Assembly (NCBI GenBank): GCA_046349355.1
Contig: JAXMCM010000019.1
Coordinates: 186,001 to 250,000, forward strand
Reading direction: 5' to 3'
Source of the DNA: CALKJU01 sp046349355
GTDB taxonomy: Bacteria; Pseudomonadota; Alphaproteobacteria; Geminicoccales; Geminicoccaceae
DNA: 64,000 bases
The stretch's first letter is position 1. Each line of letters begins with the position of its first letter. This document shows, one piece after another, positions 37,768 to 46,520 of this stretch. The translations under genes were made by a program, and so were the position numbers. The notes under the pieces are model-generated. The model made no database searches. It worked only from the letters and a program-made list of their open reading frames with translations, and was not told the DNA's origin.

Positions 37768-38832
37768 ATGCTCTACCGCGAGACCGGCCAGTTCAAGACC
37801 AGCTACGCCGCCGACCAGGCGCTGTTCCGCATCCGCCAGGACCGCATCGGCATCGCCCTGATCCTCGCCGTCGCCTGGATCGCCCTGCCGCTGCTCGGCA
37901 GCGAGTACTTCCTGCGGGCGATCATGACGCCCTTCCTGATCCTGTCGCTGGCGGCGATCGGGCTGAACCTGCTGCTCGGCTACTGCGGCCAGATCTCGCT
38001 GGGCACCGGCGCCTTCATGGCGGTCGGCGCCTACGCCGCCTACAACCTGGCGCTGCGCCTGCCGGCCCTGCCGCTGGTCGTCGACATCCTGCTCGCCGGC
38101 GGCATTGCCGCGCTCGTCGGCATCCTGTTCGGGATCCCGTCGCTGCGCATCAAGGGGCTCTACCTCGCCGTCGCCACCCTGGCGGCGCAGTTCTTCATGG
38201 ACTGGCTGTTCTCGCGGGTCGCCTGGCTGACCAACGACACCCCGTCCGGCTCGGTGACCGCGCCGGAGCTGCGCTTCTTCGGCTGGCTGGTCGACACCGA
38301 CCGCGAGAAGTACCTGGTCTGCCTGGCCTTCGTCTGCGTCTTCGCCTGGCTCGCCAAGAACCTCGTCCGCTCGCGCACCGGCCGCGCCTGGATGGCGATC
38401 CGCGACATGGACATCGCCGCCGAGATCATCGGCATCCGGCCGCTGACCGCCAAGCTCTCGGCCTTCGCCGTCAGCTCGTTCGTCGCCGGCGTCGCCGGGG
38501 CCCTGTGGGCCTTCGTCTACCTCGGCTCCTGGGAGCCGCTCGCCTTCAGCGTGACGATGTCCTTCAATCTGCTGTTCATGTGCATCATCGGTGGGCTCGG
38601 CTCGATCCTCGGCGCCTTCCTCGGCGCCGGCTTCATCACCATCCTGCCGCTGGTGCTGAGCCAGGCCCCGGCGGCGATCGGCTTTCCGCTGTCGGTCGCC
38701 ACCGTCGCCCATCTCGAGGCGATCATCTTCGGCGCGCTCATCGTCTTCTTCCTGATCGTCGAGCCGCACGGCCTCGCCCGGCTGTGGACGACGGTGAAGG
38801 AGAAGCTGCGACGCTGGCCGTTCCCGTACTGA
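37768..38832 (+). CDS. livM: ABC transporter permease, LivM-like
   Basis: 354 residues, intact, about nine predicted membrane helices. LivM signatures: SLAAIGLNLLLGYCGQISLG, PSLRIKGLYLAVATLAAQFF, RTGRAWMAIRDMDIAAEIIG and GGLGSILGAFLGAGFI. It starts 4 bases after livH and forms the other half of the translocation pore. Confidence 0.93.
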   Translation: MLYRETGQFKTSYAADQALFRIRQDRIGIALILAVAWIALPLLGSEYFLRAIMTPFLILSLAAIGLNLLLGYCGQISLGTGAFMAVGAYAAYNLALRLPALPLVVDILLAGGIAALVGILFGIPSLRIKGLYLAVATLAAQFFMDWLFSRVAWLTNDTPSGSVTAPELRFFGWLVDTDREKYLVCLAFVCVFAWLAKNLVRSRTGRAWMAIRDMDIAAEIIGIRPLTAKLSAFAVSSFVAGVAGALWAFVYLGSWEPLAFSVTMSFNLLFMCIIGGLGSILGAFLGAGFITILPLVLSQAPAAIGFPLSVATVAHLEAIIFGALIVFFLIVEPHGLARLWTTVKEKLRRWPFPY

Positions 38833-38876
38833 GCGGAACCGGCCATGATCCACCGGGCAATCCCAAGGGAGGTCAC

Positions 38877-40181
38877 ATGAATCGCATACGCTGGGCCACG
38901 GCTGCCGCGGTCCTCGGCCTGCTGGCGGCGTCCGCCGTGCCGGCCGCCCGCGCCGCCGACGAGCTGTTCTTCCCGTCGCTGGTCTACCGCTCCGGCGCCT
39001 ATGCCCCGAACGGCATCCCCTGGGCCAACGGTGTCGCCGACTACGTGGCGCTGGTGAACGCCCGCGACGGCGGCGTGAACGGCATCCCGCTCAAGCTCGA
39101 GGAGTGCGAGACCGGCTACGCCACCGACCGTGGCGTCGAGTGCTACGAGCGGCTGAAGGGCCAGGGTACCGCCGGGGCGGTCGCCTTCTCGCCGCTGTCG
39201 ACCGGCATCACCTTCGCGCTGACCGAGAAGGTCCCGACCGACAAGATCCCGCTGCAGACCTTGGGCTACGGCCGCTCGGAGTCGGTCGACGGCCGGGTCT
39301 TCCAGTGGAACTTCCCGCTGCTCGGCACCTACTGGGACGCGGCCAGCATCCTGCTCGAGCACCTCAACGCCAATGGCGGCCTGCAGGGCAAGAAGATCAC
39401 GCTGGTCTACCACGACTCGCCCTACGGCAAGGAGCCGATCCCGGTCCTCGAGGAGATGGCCGGCAAGCTCGGCTACACCTTCGAGGCGATCCCGGTGACC
39501 CATCCCGGCGTCGAGCAGAAGGCGGCCTGGCTGCAGATCCGCCGCAACCGGCCCGACTACGTCCTGCTCTGGGGCTGGGGGGTGATGAACTCCACCGCCA
39601 TCAAGGAGGCCGTCGCCGTCGGCTACCCGCGCGAGCAGATGTACGGCGTGTGGTGGGCCGCGGCCGAGCCCGACGTCCGCCCGGCCGGCGAGGATGCCAA
39701 GGGCTACAGCGGCCTCGCCCTCAATCCGTCGGGCCAGGACTTTCCCGTCGTCCAGGCGATCCTCGGCGACGTCTACGGCAAGGGCGGCGGCGCCGGGCCC
39801 AAGGAGGAGGTCGGCGAGGTCCTCTACAATCGCGGCATGATCAACGCGATGCTGACCATCGAGGCGATCCGCACCGCGATGGGCAAGTACGGCAATCGCG
39901 TGCTCAACGGCGAGGAGGTGCGCTGGGGCTTCGAGAACCTCGACCTGACCGAGGCGCGCATCAAGGAGCTCGGCTTCGAGGGTCTGGTCCGGCCGTTCCG
40001 GATCACCTGCCTCGACCATGGCGGCGCGCACAGTGCCCGCATCCACCAGTGGGACGGGACCAAGTGGGTGTTCACGTCGGACTGGATCGAGTCCGACAAG
40101 GACTACCTGCGGCCGAAGATGGAGGAGGCCGCGGCCCGCTACGCCAAGGAGAAGGGCATCACCCCGGCGAGCTGCAGCTGA
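38877..40181 (+). CDS. livK: ABC transporter substrate-binding protein, LivK-like
   Basis: 434 residues, intact, with a very strong ribosome site AAGGGAGGTCAC before ATG 38877. Sec signal peptide (TAAAVLGLLAASAVPAARA) cleaved before ADELFFP. The mature protein has the type I periplasmic-binding fold: YRSGAYAPNGIPWANGVADY, ECETGYATDRGVECYERLKG, KKITLVYHDSPYGKEPIPVL. Longer than LivK of E. coli and typical of the aromatic-acid/urea-like HAAT branch found beside acyl-CoA ligases. Confidence 0.92.
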   Translation: MNRIRWATAAAVLGLLAASAVPAARAADELFFPSLVYRSGAYAPNGIPWANGVADYVALVNARDGGVNGIPLKLEECETGYATDRGVECYERLKGQGTAGAVAFSPLSTGITFALTEKVPTDKIPLQTLGYGRSESVDGRVFQWNFPLLGTYWDAASILLEHLNANGGLQGKKITLVYHDSPYGKEPIPVLEEMAGKLGYTFEAIPVTHPGVEQKAAWLQIRRNRPDYVLLWGWGVMNSTAIKEAVAVGYPREQMYGVWWAAAEPDVRPAGEDAKGYSGLALNPSGQDFPVVQAILGDVYGKGGGAGPKEEVGEVLYNRGMINAMLTIEAIRTAMGKYGNRVLNGEEVRWGFENLDLTEARIKELGFEGLVRPFRITCLDHGGAHSARIHQWDGTKWVFTSDWIESDKDYLRPKMEEAAARYAKEKGITPASCS

Positions 40182-40192
40182 GCCCTGCCGGC

Positions 40193-41032
40193 ATGATCGC
40201 GACGGCCTCCACGCCGGCGGCGGCCCTGGACCCCGCTCCGGCGCTCAGCCTCAACGGCGTGGAGGTCGTCTACGATCACGTCATCGTCGTCCTGAAGGGC
40301 GTGTCGCTCGACGTGCCGAAGGGGGCGATCACCGCCCTCCTCGGCGCCAACGGCGCCGGCAAGACGACCACGCTCAAGGCCATCTCCAACCTGCTGCGGG
40401 CCGAGCGCGGCGAGGTCACCAAGGGGTCCATCCTGTTCGAGGGGCAGGAGGTCCAGGCGCTGACCCCGACCGAGCTGGTCCGCCGCGGCGTCGTCCAGGT
40501 CATGGAGGGCCGCCGCTGCTTCGCGCACCTGACGATCGAGGAGAACCTGCTCACCGGGGCGCATACGCGCCACGACGGCAAGGGCGCCATCCGCGCCGAC
40601 CTCGACCGCGTCTACGCCTACTTCCCGCGCCTGCGCGAGCGGGCCCGCTCGCTCGCCGGCTACACCTCGGGCGGCGAGCAGCAGATGTGCGCCATCGGCC
40701 GGGCGCTGATGGCGCGGCCGCGGCTGGTGCTGCTGGACGAGCCGTCGATGGGTCTGGCTCCCCAGCTGGTCGAGGAAATCTTCCATATCGTCGGCCGGCT
40801 CAACGCCGAGACCGGCGTCACCTTCCTTCTCGCCGAGCAGAATGCCGCCATCGCCCTGATGCATGCCACACATGGCTACATTCTGGAGAACGGGCGAGTT
40901 GTGCTTGACGGCAGCGCTGAAACTCTGCGTAAGAATGAGGACGTCAAGGAGTTCTACCTAGGGCTGAACGAAGCCGGTAGGAAGAGCTTCCGGGACCTCA
41001 AGAGTTTCAAACGCCGCAAGCGGTGGCTGTAA
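40193..41032 (+). CDS. livF: ABC transporter ATP-binding protein, LivF-like
   Basis: 279 residues, intact. Walker A GANGAGKTTTLKAISN, Q-loop VVQVMEGRRCFAHLTIEENL, signature YTSGGEQQMCAIGRAL, Walker B VLLDEPSMGLAP and FLLAEQNAAIALM. The C-terminal extension GRKSFRDLKSFKRRKRWL is characteristic of LivF proteins in PaaK/acyl-CoA-ligase clusters. From about 40861 to the stop, GC drops to roughly 54% and A/T-ending codons appear, unlike the rest of the gene. Confidence 0.92.
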   Translation: MIATASTPAAALDPAPALSLNGVEVVYDHVIVVLKGVSLDVPKGAITALLGANGAGKTTTLKAISNLLRAERGEVTKGSILFEGQEVQALTPTELVRRGVVQVMEGRRCFAHLTIEENLLTGAHTRHDGKGAIRADLDRVYAYFPRLRERARSLAGYTSGGEQQMCAIGRALMARPRLVLLDEPSMGLAPQLVEEIFHIVGRLNAETGVTFLLAEQNAAIALMHATHGYILENGRVVLDGSAETLRKNEDVKEFYLGLNEAGRKSFRDLKSFKRRKRWL

Positions 41033-41902
41033 GTGAATGAAGAGCACGGGGTCGATATCGCCGTCGGCGCATTCGACCGGCGCGATGATTCGCCTCGACA
41101 GCTGGCGCAGAGCGTCTGCGCGGCCCTGCGGCGCCGCATCGGCGAGGACCATTTCGACCGCAACGGCCGGCTGAAGAGCTGGACCCGGGCGCTCGTCCCG
41201 GGCGTCGACGCCAGCCTCTTGCCTCCCGGCGTGCAGGGAACCGGCACGGTGCGCCTGCGCGAGCCGGAGAGTCCGACGGTCATCGCCCTCAACAGCTTCG
41301 TCAACTGGCGCGCCGCACCGGCGCATCTGCGCGTGGCCGGCGAGGGTCCGTTCACGGTGCTGCGCTTCGAGGCCCGCTGCCCGACCGGCATCCGCGGCAC
41401 CCCGCCGCTCCTCGACCTGATCGCCGCCGGCGATGCCGTGGTCGCGGTGGCCTCGCGCGGCATCGACTATCTGAGCCGTCGCCAGGGCAAGCTCGCCGAC
41501 GCCTACGACGGGGTGCGCACCCGGTCCGGCCTCACCCCGTGGATCGGGCTGCTGCAGCGCCTGCGCGGCGACAGCTCGGGCTACCGCTATGTCGACGCCC
41601 CGGCCGTGCTGAAATACGCCCTCGGCCTCGGCCAGACCTTTCCGAGCAGCCGGATCAAGCTGGTCTACCTCTACTGGGAGCCGGCCGATGCCGCGCTCTA
41701 CGAGCCGTTCCGGGCGCACCGGGCGGAACTGCAGCGCCTGGTCGACGAGGTCGCCGGCTCGACGGTCACGCTGGTGGCCCTCAGCTTCGACGAGCTCTGG
41801 GCGGAATGGGCGGCCCTGCCCGAGCCGGCGTGGCTGCGTGGCATCGTCGCAGCGCTGCGCGAACGCTATGCCGTGGTCATCGGTGATGATCCTGCCCTAT
41901 GA
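41033..41902 (+). CDS. Uncharacterised protein, possibly a degenerate PD-(D/E)xK nuclease-like fold
   Basis: 289 residues from a GTG directly after the livF stop, no signal peptide or membrane segment. The segments IALNSFVNWRAAP, LRFEARCPTGIRGTPPLLD and VVAVASRGIDYLS resemble, from memory, a family annotated as putative restriction-endonuclease-like (PGN_0703 type), where the last motif usually reads ESK. Here Ala and Arg replace the acidic and lysine residues, so nuclease chemistry is unlikely. It has no obvious link to transport and may have been captured by the operon. Function unknown. Confidence 0.55.
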   Translation: MNEEHGVDIAVGAFDRRDDSPRQLAQSVCAALRRRIGEDHFDRNGRLKSWTRALVPGVDASLLPPGVQGTGTVRLREPESPTVIALNSFVNWRAAPAHLRVAGEGPFTVLRFEARCPTGIRGTPPLLDLIAAGDAVVAVASRGIDYLSRRQGKLADAYDGVRTRSGLTPWIGLLQRLRGDSSGYRYVDAPAVLKYALGLGQTFPSSRIKLVYLYWEPADAALYEPFRAHRAELQRLVDEVAGSTVTLVALSFDELWAEWAALPEPAWLRGIVAALRERYAVVIGDDPAL

Positions 41903-41949
41903 TCGGGTAACGCGGGAGCAGGCGGAAGAGCGCGTTGCGGGACCGAGGC

Positions 41950-43198
41950 ATGCCGGAGAACGGCGCGACCTATTACGACCGGCAGGAGGTCCGCAACGCG
42001 GCCGACCGTGAACGGTCGATCTTCCATGCGCTGCCCGGCCTGCTGCGCCACGCCATCGACAACTCGGTCCACTACGCCACCGCGCTCAAGGGCATCGAGC
42101 CGGACAGCGTCACCGACCGCACGGCGCTCACCCGATCCCGGTCCTGCGCAAGGCCGACCTGCTGGCGCTGCAGCATGCGGCGCCGCCGTTCGGCGGCCTC
42201 ACCGCCACGCCGCCCGCCCGGCTGGCCCGCATCTTCGCCTCGCCCGGCCCGATCTACGATCCCGAGGGGTCGCGGCTCGACTACTGGCGCTTCGCCCGGG
42301 CGATGTTCGCCGCCGGCTTCCGGCCGGGCGACATCGTCCACAACACCTTCTCCTATCACCTGACCCCCGGCGGGGCGATGGCCGAAGGCGGGGCCCGGCC
42401 TTGGGATGCCCGGTGATCCCGGCCGGCACGGCCCCCACCGAGCTGCAGCTGCGGGCGATCGGCGACCTCAAGCCCACCGCCTATGTCGGCACGCCGTCCT
42501 TCCTGCTCACGCTGCTGGCGCGCGGCCGCGAGAGCGGCACCGCCACCGGCTCGCTGCGCAAGGCGCTGGTCTCCGGCGAGGCCTTCCCGGCGGCGCTGCG
42601 GCAGCGCCTCGCCGACGAGTTCGGCATCGCCGCCTTCGAGCTCTACGCCACCGCCGACCTCGGGCTCGTCGCCTACGAGACGTCGGCGCGCGAGGGGCTG
42701 GTCGTCGACGAGGCGATCATCGTCGAGATCGTCCGCCCCGGCACCGGCGAGCCGCTGCCGGACGGCGAGGTCGGCGAGGTCGTCGTCACCGCCTTCAACC
42801 CCGACTACCCGCTGATCCGCTTCGGCACCGGCGACCTGTCGGCGGTCCTGCCCGGCGAGAGCCCGTGCGGCCGCACCAACATGCGCCTGCGCGGCTGGCT
42901 GGGCCGTGCCGACCAGGCGGTCAAGGTGCGCGGCATGTTCGTCTACCCGCACCAGCTGCGCGAGGCGCTGGGCCGCCACGCCGGCCTCGGCCGCGCCCGC
43001 CTCGAGGTCAGCAGCGCCGGCGGCAAGGACCGGATGCACCTGCGCTGCGAGAGCGACGGGCCTGCCGACGGCCTCGCCGAGCAGCTGGGGCACAGCGTCC
43101 GCGCGCTCACCGGATTGCGCGCCGAGGTCGAGCTGGTCGCGGTCGGCAGCCTGCCCGACGACGGCCGGCTGATCGTCGACACGCGTGCCCTCGCCTGA
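41950..43198 (+). CDS. Phenylacetate-CoA ligase family protein, PaaK-like (frame broken twice)
   Basis: About 416 residues after repair near 42132 (CCCC read as CCC) and 42395 (GGG read as GG). PaaK-type features: NTFSYHLTPGGAMAEGGARA, SGEAFPAALRQRLADEFGI, ELYATADLGLVAYE, IRFGTGDLSAVLPGESPCGR and a C-terminal GRADQAVKVRGMFVYPHQL. It would form an aryl- or acyl-CoA using ATP. Start is uncertain (ATG 41950 or TTG 41935). The stop overlaps ccmA by 14 bases. Confidence 0.87.
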
Positions 43199-43811
43199 CG
43201 GTAGCGTCCTCGTCGCGCAAGGGCTGGCCTGCCGCCGCGGCGGGCGCCTCGTCTTTGAGCATCTCGAGCTCTCGCTGGCGGCCGGCGAGGCGCTCGTCCT
43301 GCGCGGCCCCAACGGCAGCGGCAAGTCGACCCTGCTGCGCCTGCTTTCCGGCCTGCTGCCGCCGGCGGCGGGCACGGTGAGCTGGGACGGCGAGGACGTC
43401 GCCCGGGATCCGGCGACGCACCGCGCGCGCCTGCACTACCTCGCCCATGCCGATGCCCTGAAGACGGCGCTCAGCCCGCGCGAGAACCTCGCCTTCGCCG
43501 CCGACCTTGCCGGCGGCGCCGCCGATGTCGGCAGCGCGCTCGCCGCCTTCGACCTCGGGCCGCTGGCCGACCTGCCGGTCCGCTTCCTCTCGGCCGGGCA
43601 GCGCCGCCGCACCGCCCTCGCCCGCCTGCTCGCCACCGTCCGCCCGCTGTGGCTGCTGGACGAGCCCGGCGTCGGCCTCGACCAGGCCAGCCGCGGCCGG
43701 CTCGAGGCCGCCATCGCCGCGCATCGCCGGCAGGGTGGCATCGCCGTGGTCGCCACGCATGGCGACGTCGCCGTCGACGATCCGCTCGTCCTCGACTTCG
43801 CCGCGGCCTGA
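43185..43811 (+). CDS. ccmA: Heme exporter ATP-binding protein CcmA
   Basis: 208 residues, intact. Walker A GPNGSGKSTLLRLLSG, the CcmA-specific RLHYLAHADALKTALSPREN, signature FLSAGQRRRTALARLL, Walker B LWLLDEPGVGLD. CcmA drives the CcmABCD complex that passes heme to CcmE for cytochrome c maturation at the inner membrane. GTG start at 43185 lies inside the end of the ligase gene. Confidence 0.93.
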   Translation: MPSPDGSVLVAQGLACRRGGRLVFEHLELSLAAGEALVLRGPNGSGKSTLLRLLSGLLPPAAGTVSWDGEDVARDPATHRARLHYLAHADALKTALSPRENLAFAADLAGGAADVGSALAAFDLGPLADLPVRFLSAGQRRRTALARLLATVRPLWLLDEPGVGLDQASRGRLEAAIAAHRRQGGIAVVATHGDVAVDDPLVLDFAAA

Positions 43812-43816
43812 GCGCC

Positions 43817-44482
43817 TTGTCCGCCGTCCTCGCCCTGCTCCGCCGCGATCTGCGCATGGTCCTGCGCCGGCCCGGCGACAGCCTCGTCGGCATCGCCTTC
43901 TTCGTGCTGGCGCTGACCCTGTTCCCGCTGGGCGTCGGCGCCTCGCCCGACGTGCTGGCGCGGATCGGCTCGGGCGTCATCTGGGTGCTGGCCCTGCTCG
44001 CCGTGCTGCTCGGCCTCGAGCGCATCTGGCAAGCCGACCACGAGGACGGCTCGCTGGAGCTGCTGCTGCTCGCCCCGGCCCCGCTCGAGCTGCTGGTGCT
44101 GGCCAAGTGCCTGGCCCACTGGGTGACGAGCGGGCTGCTCCTCACCCTGGCCTCGCCGCTGCTCGGCATCCTGATGGGCGTTCCGGCCGAGGCGCTGTGG
44201 GCGCTGCCGGCGGCGCTGGCGCTCGGCACCCCGACGATGACGCTGCTCGGCGCCATCGGCGCCGCCCTGCTGCTCGGCAGCCGGCGCGGCAGCATGCTGG
44301 CGGCGCTGCTCGTCCTGCCGCTCTACATCCCGGTGCTGATCTTCGGCGTCTCGGCCGTCGACGGCTACGTGCTGGGCCTCGGCGGGCGGCCGCAGCTGCT
44401 GATCCTCGGCGCCATGCTGCTCGCCGCCATCGCCCTCACCCCCTTCGCCACCGCCGCCGCCCTGCGGCTGGCCGCGGAATAA
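43817..44482 (+). CDS. ccmB: Heme exporter membrane protein CcmB
   Basis: 221 residues from a TTG at 43817, the standard CcmB length. LLRRDLRMVLRRPGDSL, FFVLALTLFPLGVG, VIWVLALLAVLLGLERIWQ and DGSLELLLLAPAPLELLVLA are family hallmarks; six membrane helices. Pairs with CcmA five bases upstream. Confidence 0.93.
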   Translation: MSAVLALLRRDLRMVLRRPGDSLVGIAFFVLALTLFPLGVGASPDVLARIGSGVIWVLALLAVLLGLERIWQADHEDGSLELLLLAPAPLELLVLAKCLAHWVTSGLLLTLASPLLGILMGVPAEALWALPAALALGTPTMTLLGAIGAALLLGSRRGSMLAALLVLPLYIPVLIFGVSAVDGYVLGLGGRPQLLILGAMLLAAIALTPFATAAALRLAAE

Positions 44483-44565
44483 TCGCGCCCTAGGTCCGGC
44501 AACGGGCTACCCCGCGGCCGGGCGCGCGCTATGCTGCCCGCCGGGGAGTGTCGGGACCGGGAGCC

Positions 44566-44931
44566 ATGATCGACCATACGGGCGTCGGGGTGAGCGACGT
44601 CCAGCGCAGCAAGGCGTTCTACCGTGCGGCGCTGGCGCCGCTCGGCTACGAGCTGCTGATGGAATTCGGCGACTTCGCCGGCTTCGGCGTGCGCCCCAAG
44701 CCGGACTTCTGGATCGGCCGGGGCAAGGTCAACGATCCGCCGCTGCATGTCGCCTTCCGCGCCGCCGACCGCGGCACCGTCGACGCCTTCCACCGTGCTG
44801 CGCTGGCCGCCGGCGGGCGCGACAACGGCCCGCCCGGCCTCCGCCCCCACTATCACCCCGACTACTACGGCGCCTTCGTGCTCGATCCGGACGGCCACAA
44901 CATCGAGGCGGTCTGCCATGACCCCGCCTGA
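44566..44931 (+). CDS. VOC (glyoxalase/dioxygenase-fold) family protein
   Basis: 121 residues, intact. MIDHTGVGVSDVQRSKAFYR, then GFGVRPKPDFWIGRG and PHYHPDYYGAFVLDPDGHNI show the paired beta-alpha-beta-beta-beta modules with metal-ligand candidates (His4, His/Tyr in the PHYHPDYYGAF segment, Glu in NIEAVCHD). GGGAG lies before ATG 44566. The family covers glyoxalase-like and resistance proteins; nothing shows its substrate. Odd neighbour: it sits between ccmB and ccmC and overlaps ccmC by 14 bases. Confidence 0.88.
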   Translation: MIDHTGVGVSDVQRSKAFYRAALAPLGYELLMEFGDFAGFGVRPKPDFWIGRGKVNDPPLHVAFRAADRGTVDAFHRAALAAGGRDNGPPGLRPHYHPDYYGAFVLDPDGHNIEAVCHDPA

Positions 44932-45676
44932 CGTCATCGACGGCGGCGGCCTGCACCGCTTCGCCAACCCGCTGCGCTTCCAGAAGATCGCCGATGCGAT
45001 CTACCCCTGGGTCCTGTGGGCGATGGTGATCCTCGCCCCGATCGGCCTGTGGTGGTCGCTGGTGGTGGCCCCGGCCGACTACCAGCAGGGCGACGCCTAC
45101 CGGATCATGTTCGTCCACGTCCCGGCGGCGTGGATGGCGATGTTCACCTACATGGTCGTCGCCATCGCCAGTGCGGTCGGGCTGATCTGGCGGCATCCGC
45201 TGGCCGAGGTCGCGGCCCGCGCCGCCGCCCCGATCGGCGCCTGCTTCACCGCCATAGCCCTCGCCACCGGCTCCATCTGGGGCCAGCCGATGTGGGGCAC
45301 CTGGTGGGTCTGGGACGGCCGGCTGACCTCGGTGCTGATCCTGTTCTTCCTCTACCTCGGCTACATCGCCCTGCACGACGCCTTCGACGACCCGGCCCGC
45401 GGCGCGCGCGCCTCGGCGATCCTCGCCATCGTCGGCGTCATCAACATTCCGATCATCAAGTTCTCGGTAGACTGGTGGAACACGCTGCACCAGCCGGCCA
45501 GCATCCTGCGCATGGGCGGGCCGACGATCGATGCGAGCATGCTGTGGCCGCTGCTGATCATGGCGATCACCTTCAAGCTCTACTTCGTGGCGGTGCTGCT
45601 GCTGCGGATGAAGGCGGAGCTTGCCGGCCGGCGGCTGCAGAACCTGCGCCTCGGCGCCGAAGGAGCCGCCGGCTGA
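44918..45676 (+). CDS. ccmC: Heme exporter/handling protein CcmC
   Basis: 252 residues, intact. Tryptophan-rich heme motif WGTWWVWDGRLTS and the two flanking histidines (FVHVPAAWMAM and WWNTLHQPAS) are present among six membrane helices. CcmC loads heme onto CcmE. CcmD would be expected next as a roughly 50-residue single-helix protein, but the following 40 bases do not encode one. Confidence 0.94.
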   Translation: MTPPDVIDGGGLHRFANPLRFQKIADAIYPWVLWAMVILAPIGLWWSLVVAPADYQQGDAYRIMFVHVPAAWMAMFTYMVVAIASAVGLIWRHPLAEVAARAAAPIGACFTAIALATGSIWGQPMWGTWWVWDGRLTSVLILFFLYLGYIALHDAFDDPARGARASAILAIVGVINIPIIKFSVDWWNTLHQPASILRMGGPTIDASMLWPLLIMAITFKLYFVAVLLLRMKAELAGRRLQNLRLGAEGAAG

Positions 45677-45716
45677 TGATGGCGCCCGCCCCCGCCGATC
45701 CCCGAGCCGGACGGGG

Positions 45717-46390
45717 GTGAGCCACGAACCCGACCGCGCATGAGGCCGCCCGGGCGCTTGCCGCCCATCGTGCCGGCAACGGCGAGCGCCTGACGTTCTC
45801 CAAGGCGCTCCGCGCCGCCCTGGCGAGTGCGGGCGACCGCGTCAGCATCGGCCACCTGGTCGACGCCCTGCATGACCGGCCTTCGGCGCGCTGCTGCTGA
45901 TCTGCGCCATCCCGAACATCGCGCCGATCTCGATCCCGGGCACCTCCTCGGTCACCAGCATCCCGATCCTGTTCGTCGGGGTGCAGCTGCTGCTCGGCTG
46001 GCGCGAGCTGCACGTCCCGGCCTCATGCGGCGCTGGACCCTGCCGACCCGCCAGTTCATCGGCATCGTCGACAGGATGACGCCCTGGCTGGAGCGTGCCG
46101 AGCGGCTGGCGCGGCCGCGCCTGCTGTCGCTCGTCTCGCGTCCGGTCGAGCGGCTGATCGGCGTCATCTGCATCGTCCTGGCGGTCGTGCTGTTCCTGCC
46201 CATTCCGTTCGGCAACATCCCGCCCGGCATCAGCATCGGCCTGCTCGGCCTCGGCATGATGGAGAAGGACGGCCGCACCGTCGGCGCCGGCCTCGTCGCC
46301 ACCGCCGTCAGCCTGTTCATCGCCTCGGGCGTGCTGCTCGGCGTCTTCCACGTCGCCGCCTATGCCGTGGAGCGCCTGCTCGGCGTCTGA
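45717..46390 (+). CDS. exoD: ExoD-family exopolysaccharide synthesis protein (frame broken three times)
   Basis: About 225 residues after repair near 45735, 45886 and 46022. Read-through gives LTFSKALRAALASAGDRVSI, GHLVDALHDRPFGALLLICA, IPNIAPISIPGTSSVTSIPI, then RRWTLPTRQFIGIVDRMTPW and LPIPFGNIPPGISIGLLGLG. ExoD proteins are inner-membrane proteins linked to exopolysaccharide and stress tolerance in rhizobia. Three breaks in 670 bases is the densest cluster here; with GTG as start the first needs a two-base loss. Confidence 0.82.
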
Positions 46391-46440
46391 GCCGCGCGGT
46401 GCCGCTCGGTTCATATGACGAATGCCGACTTGCGGCGGAC

Positions 46441-46454
46441 GATGCGCTTGCGCA
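46441..46454. promoter_or_regulatory. Palindrome before ribose-type ABC operon
   Basis: ATGCGC-TT-GCGCAT, a perfect 14-base palindrome 67 bases before the binding-protein ATG. LacI- and GntR-type operators are often of this kind, but no regulator gene is adjacent. The same arms with a longer spacer recur at 61335-61353. Confidence 0.4.
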
Positions 46455-46520
46455 TTGTCGTCGGGTCGGACGGCCCGCACGAGGCGCCGCCGTCGCCAAC
46501 GAGGCCAGGGGGCCGCAACG

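Noticed and set aside
45677..45719. Short open frame after ccmC as ccmD
   Set aside because: About 14 codons, Pro/Ala-rich, no membrane helix.
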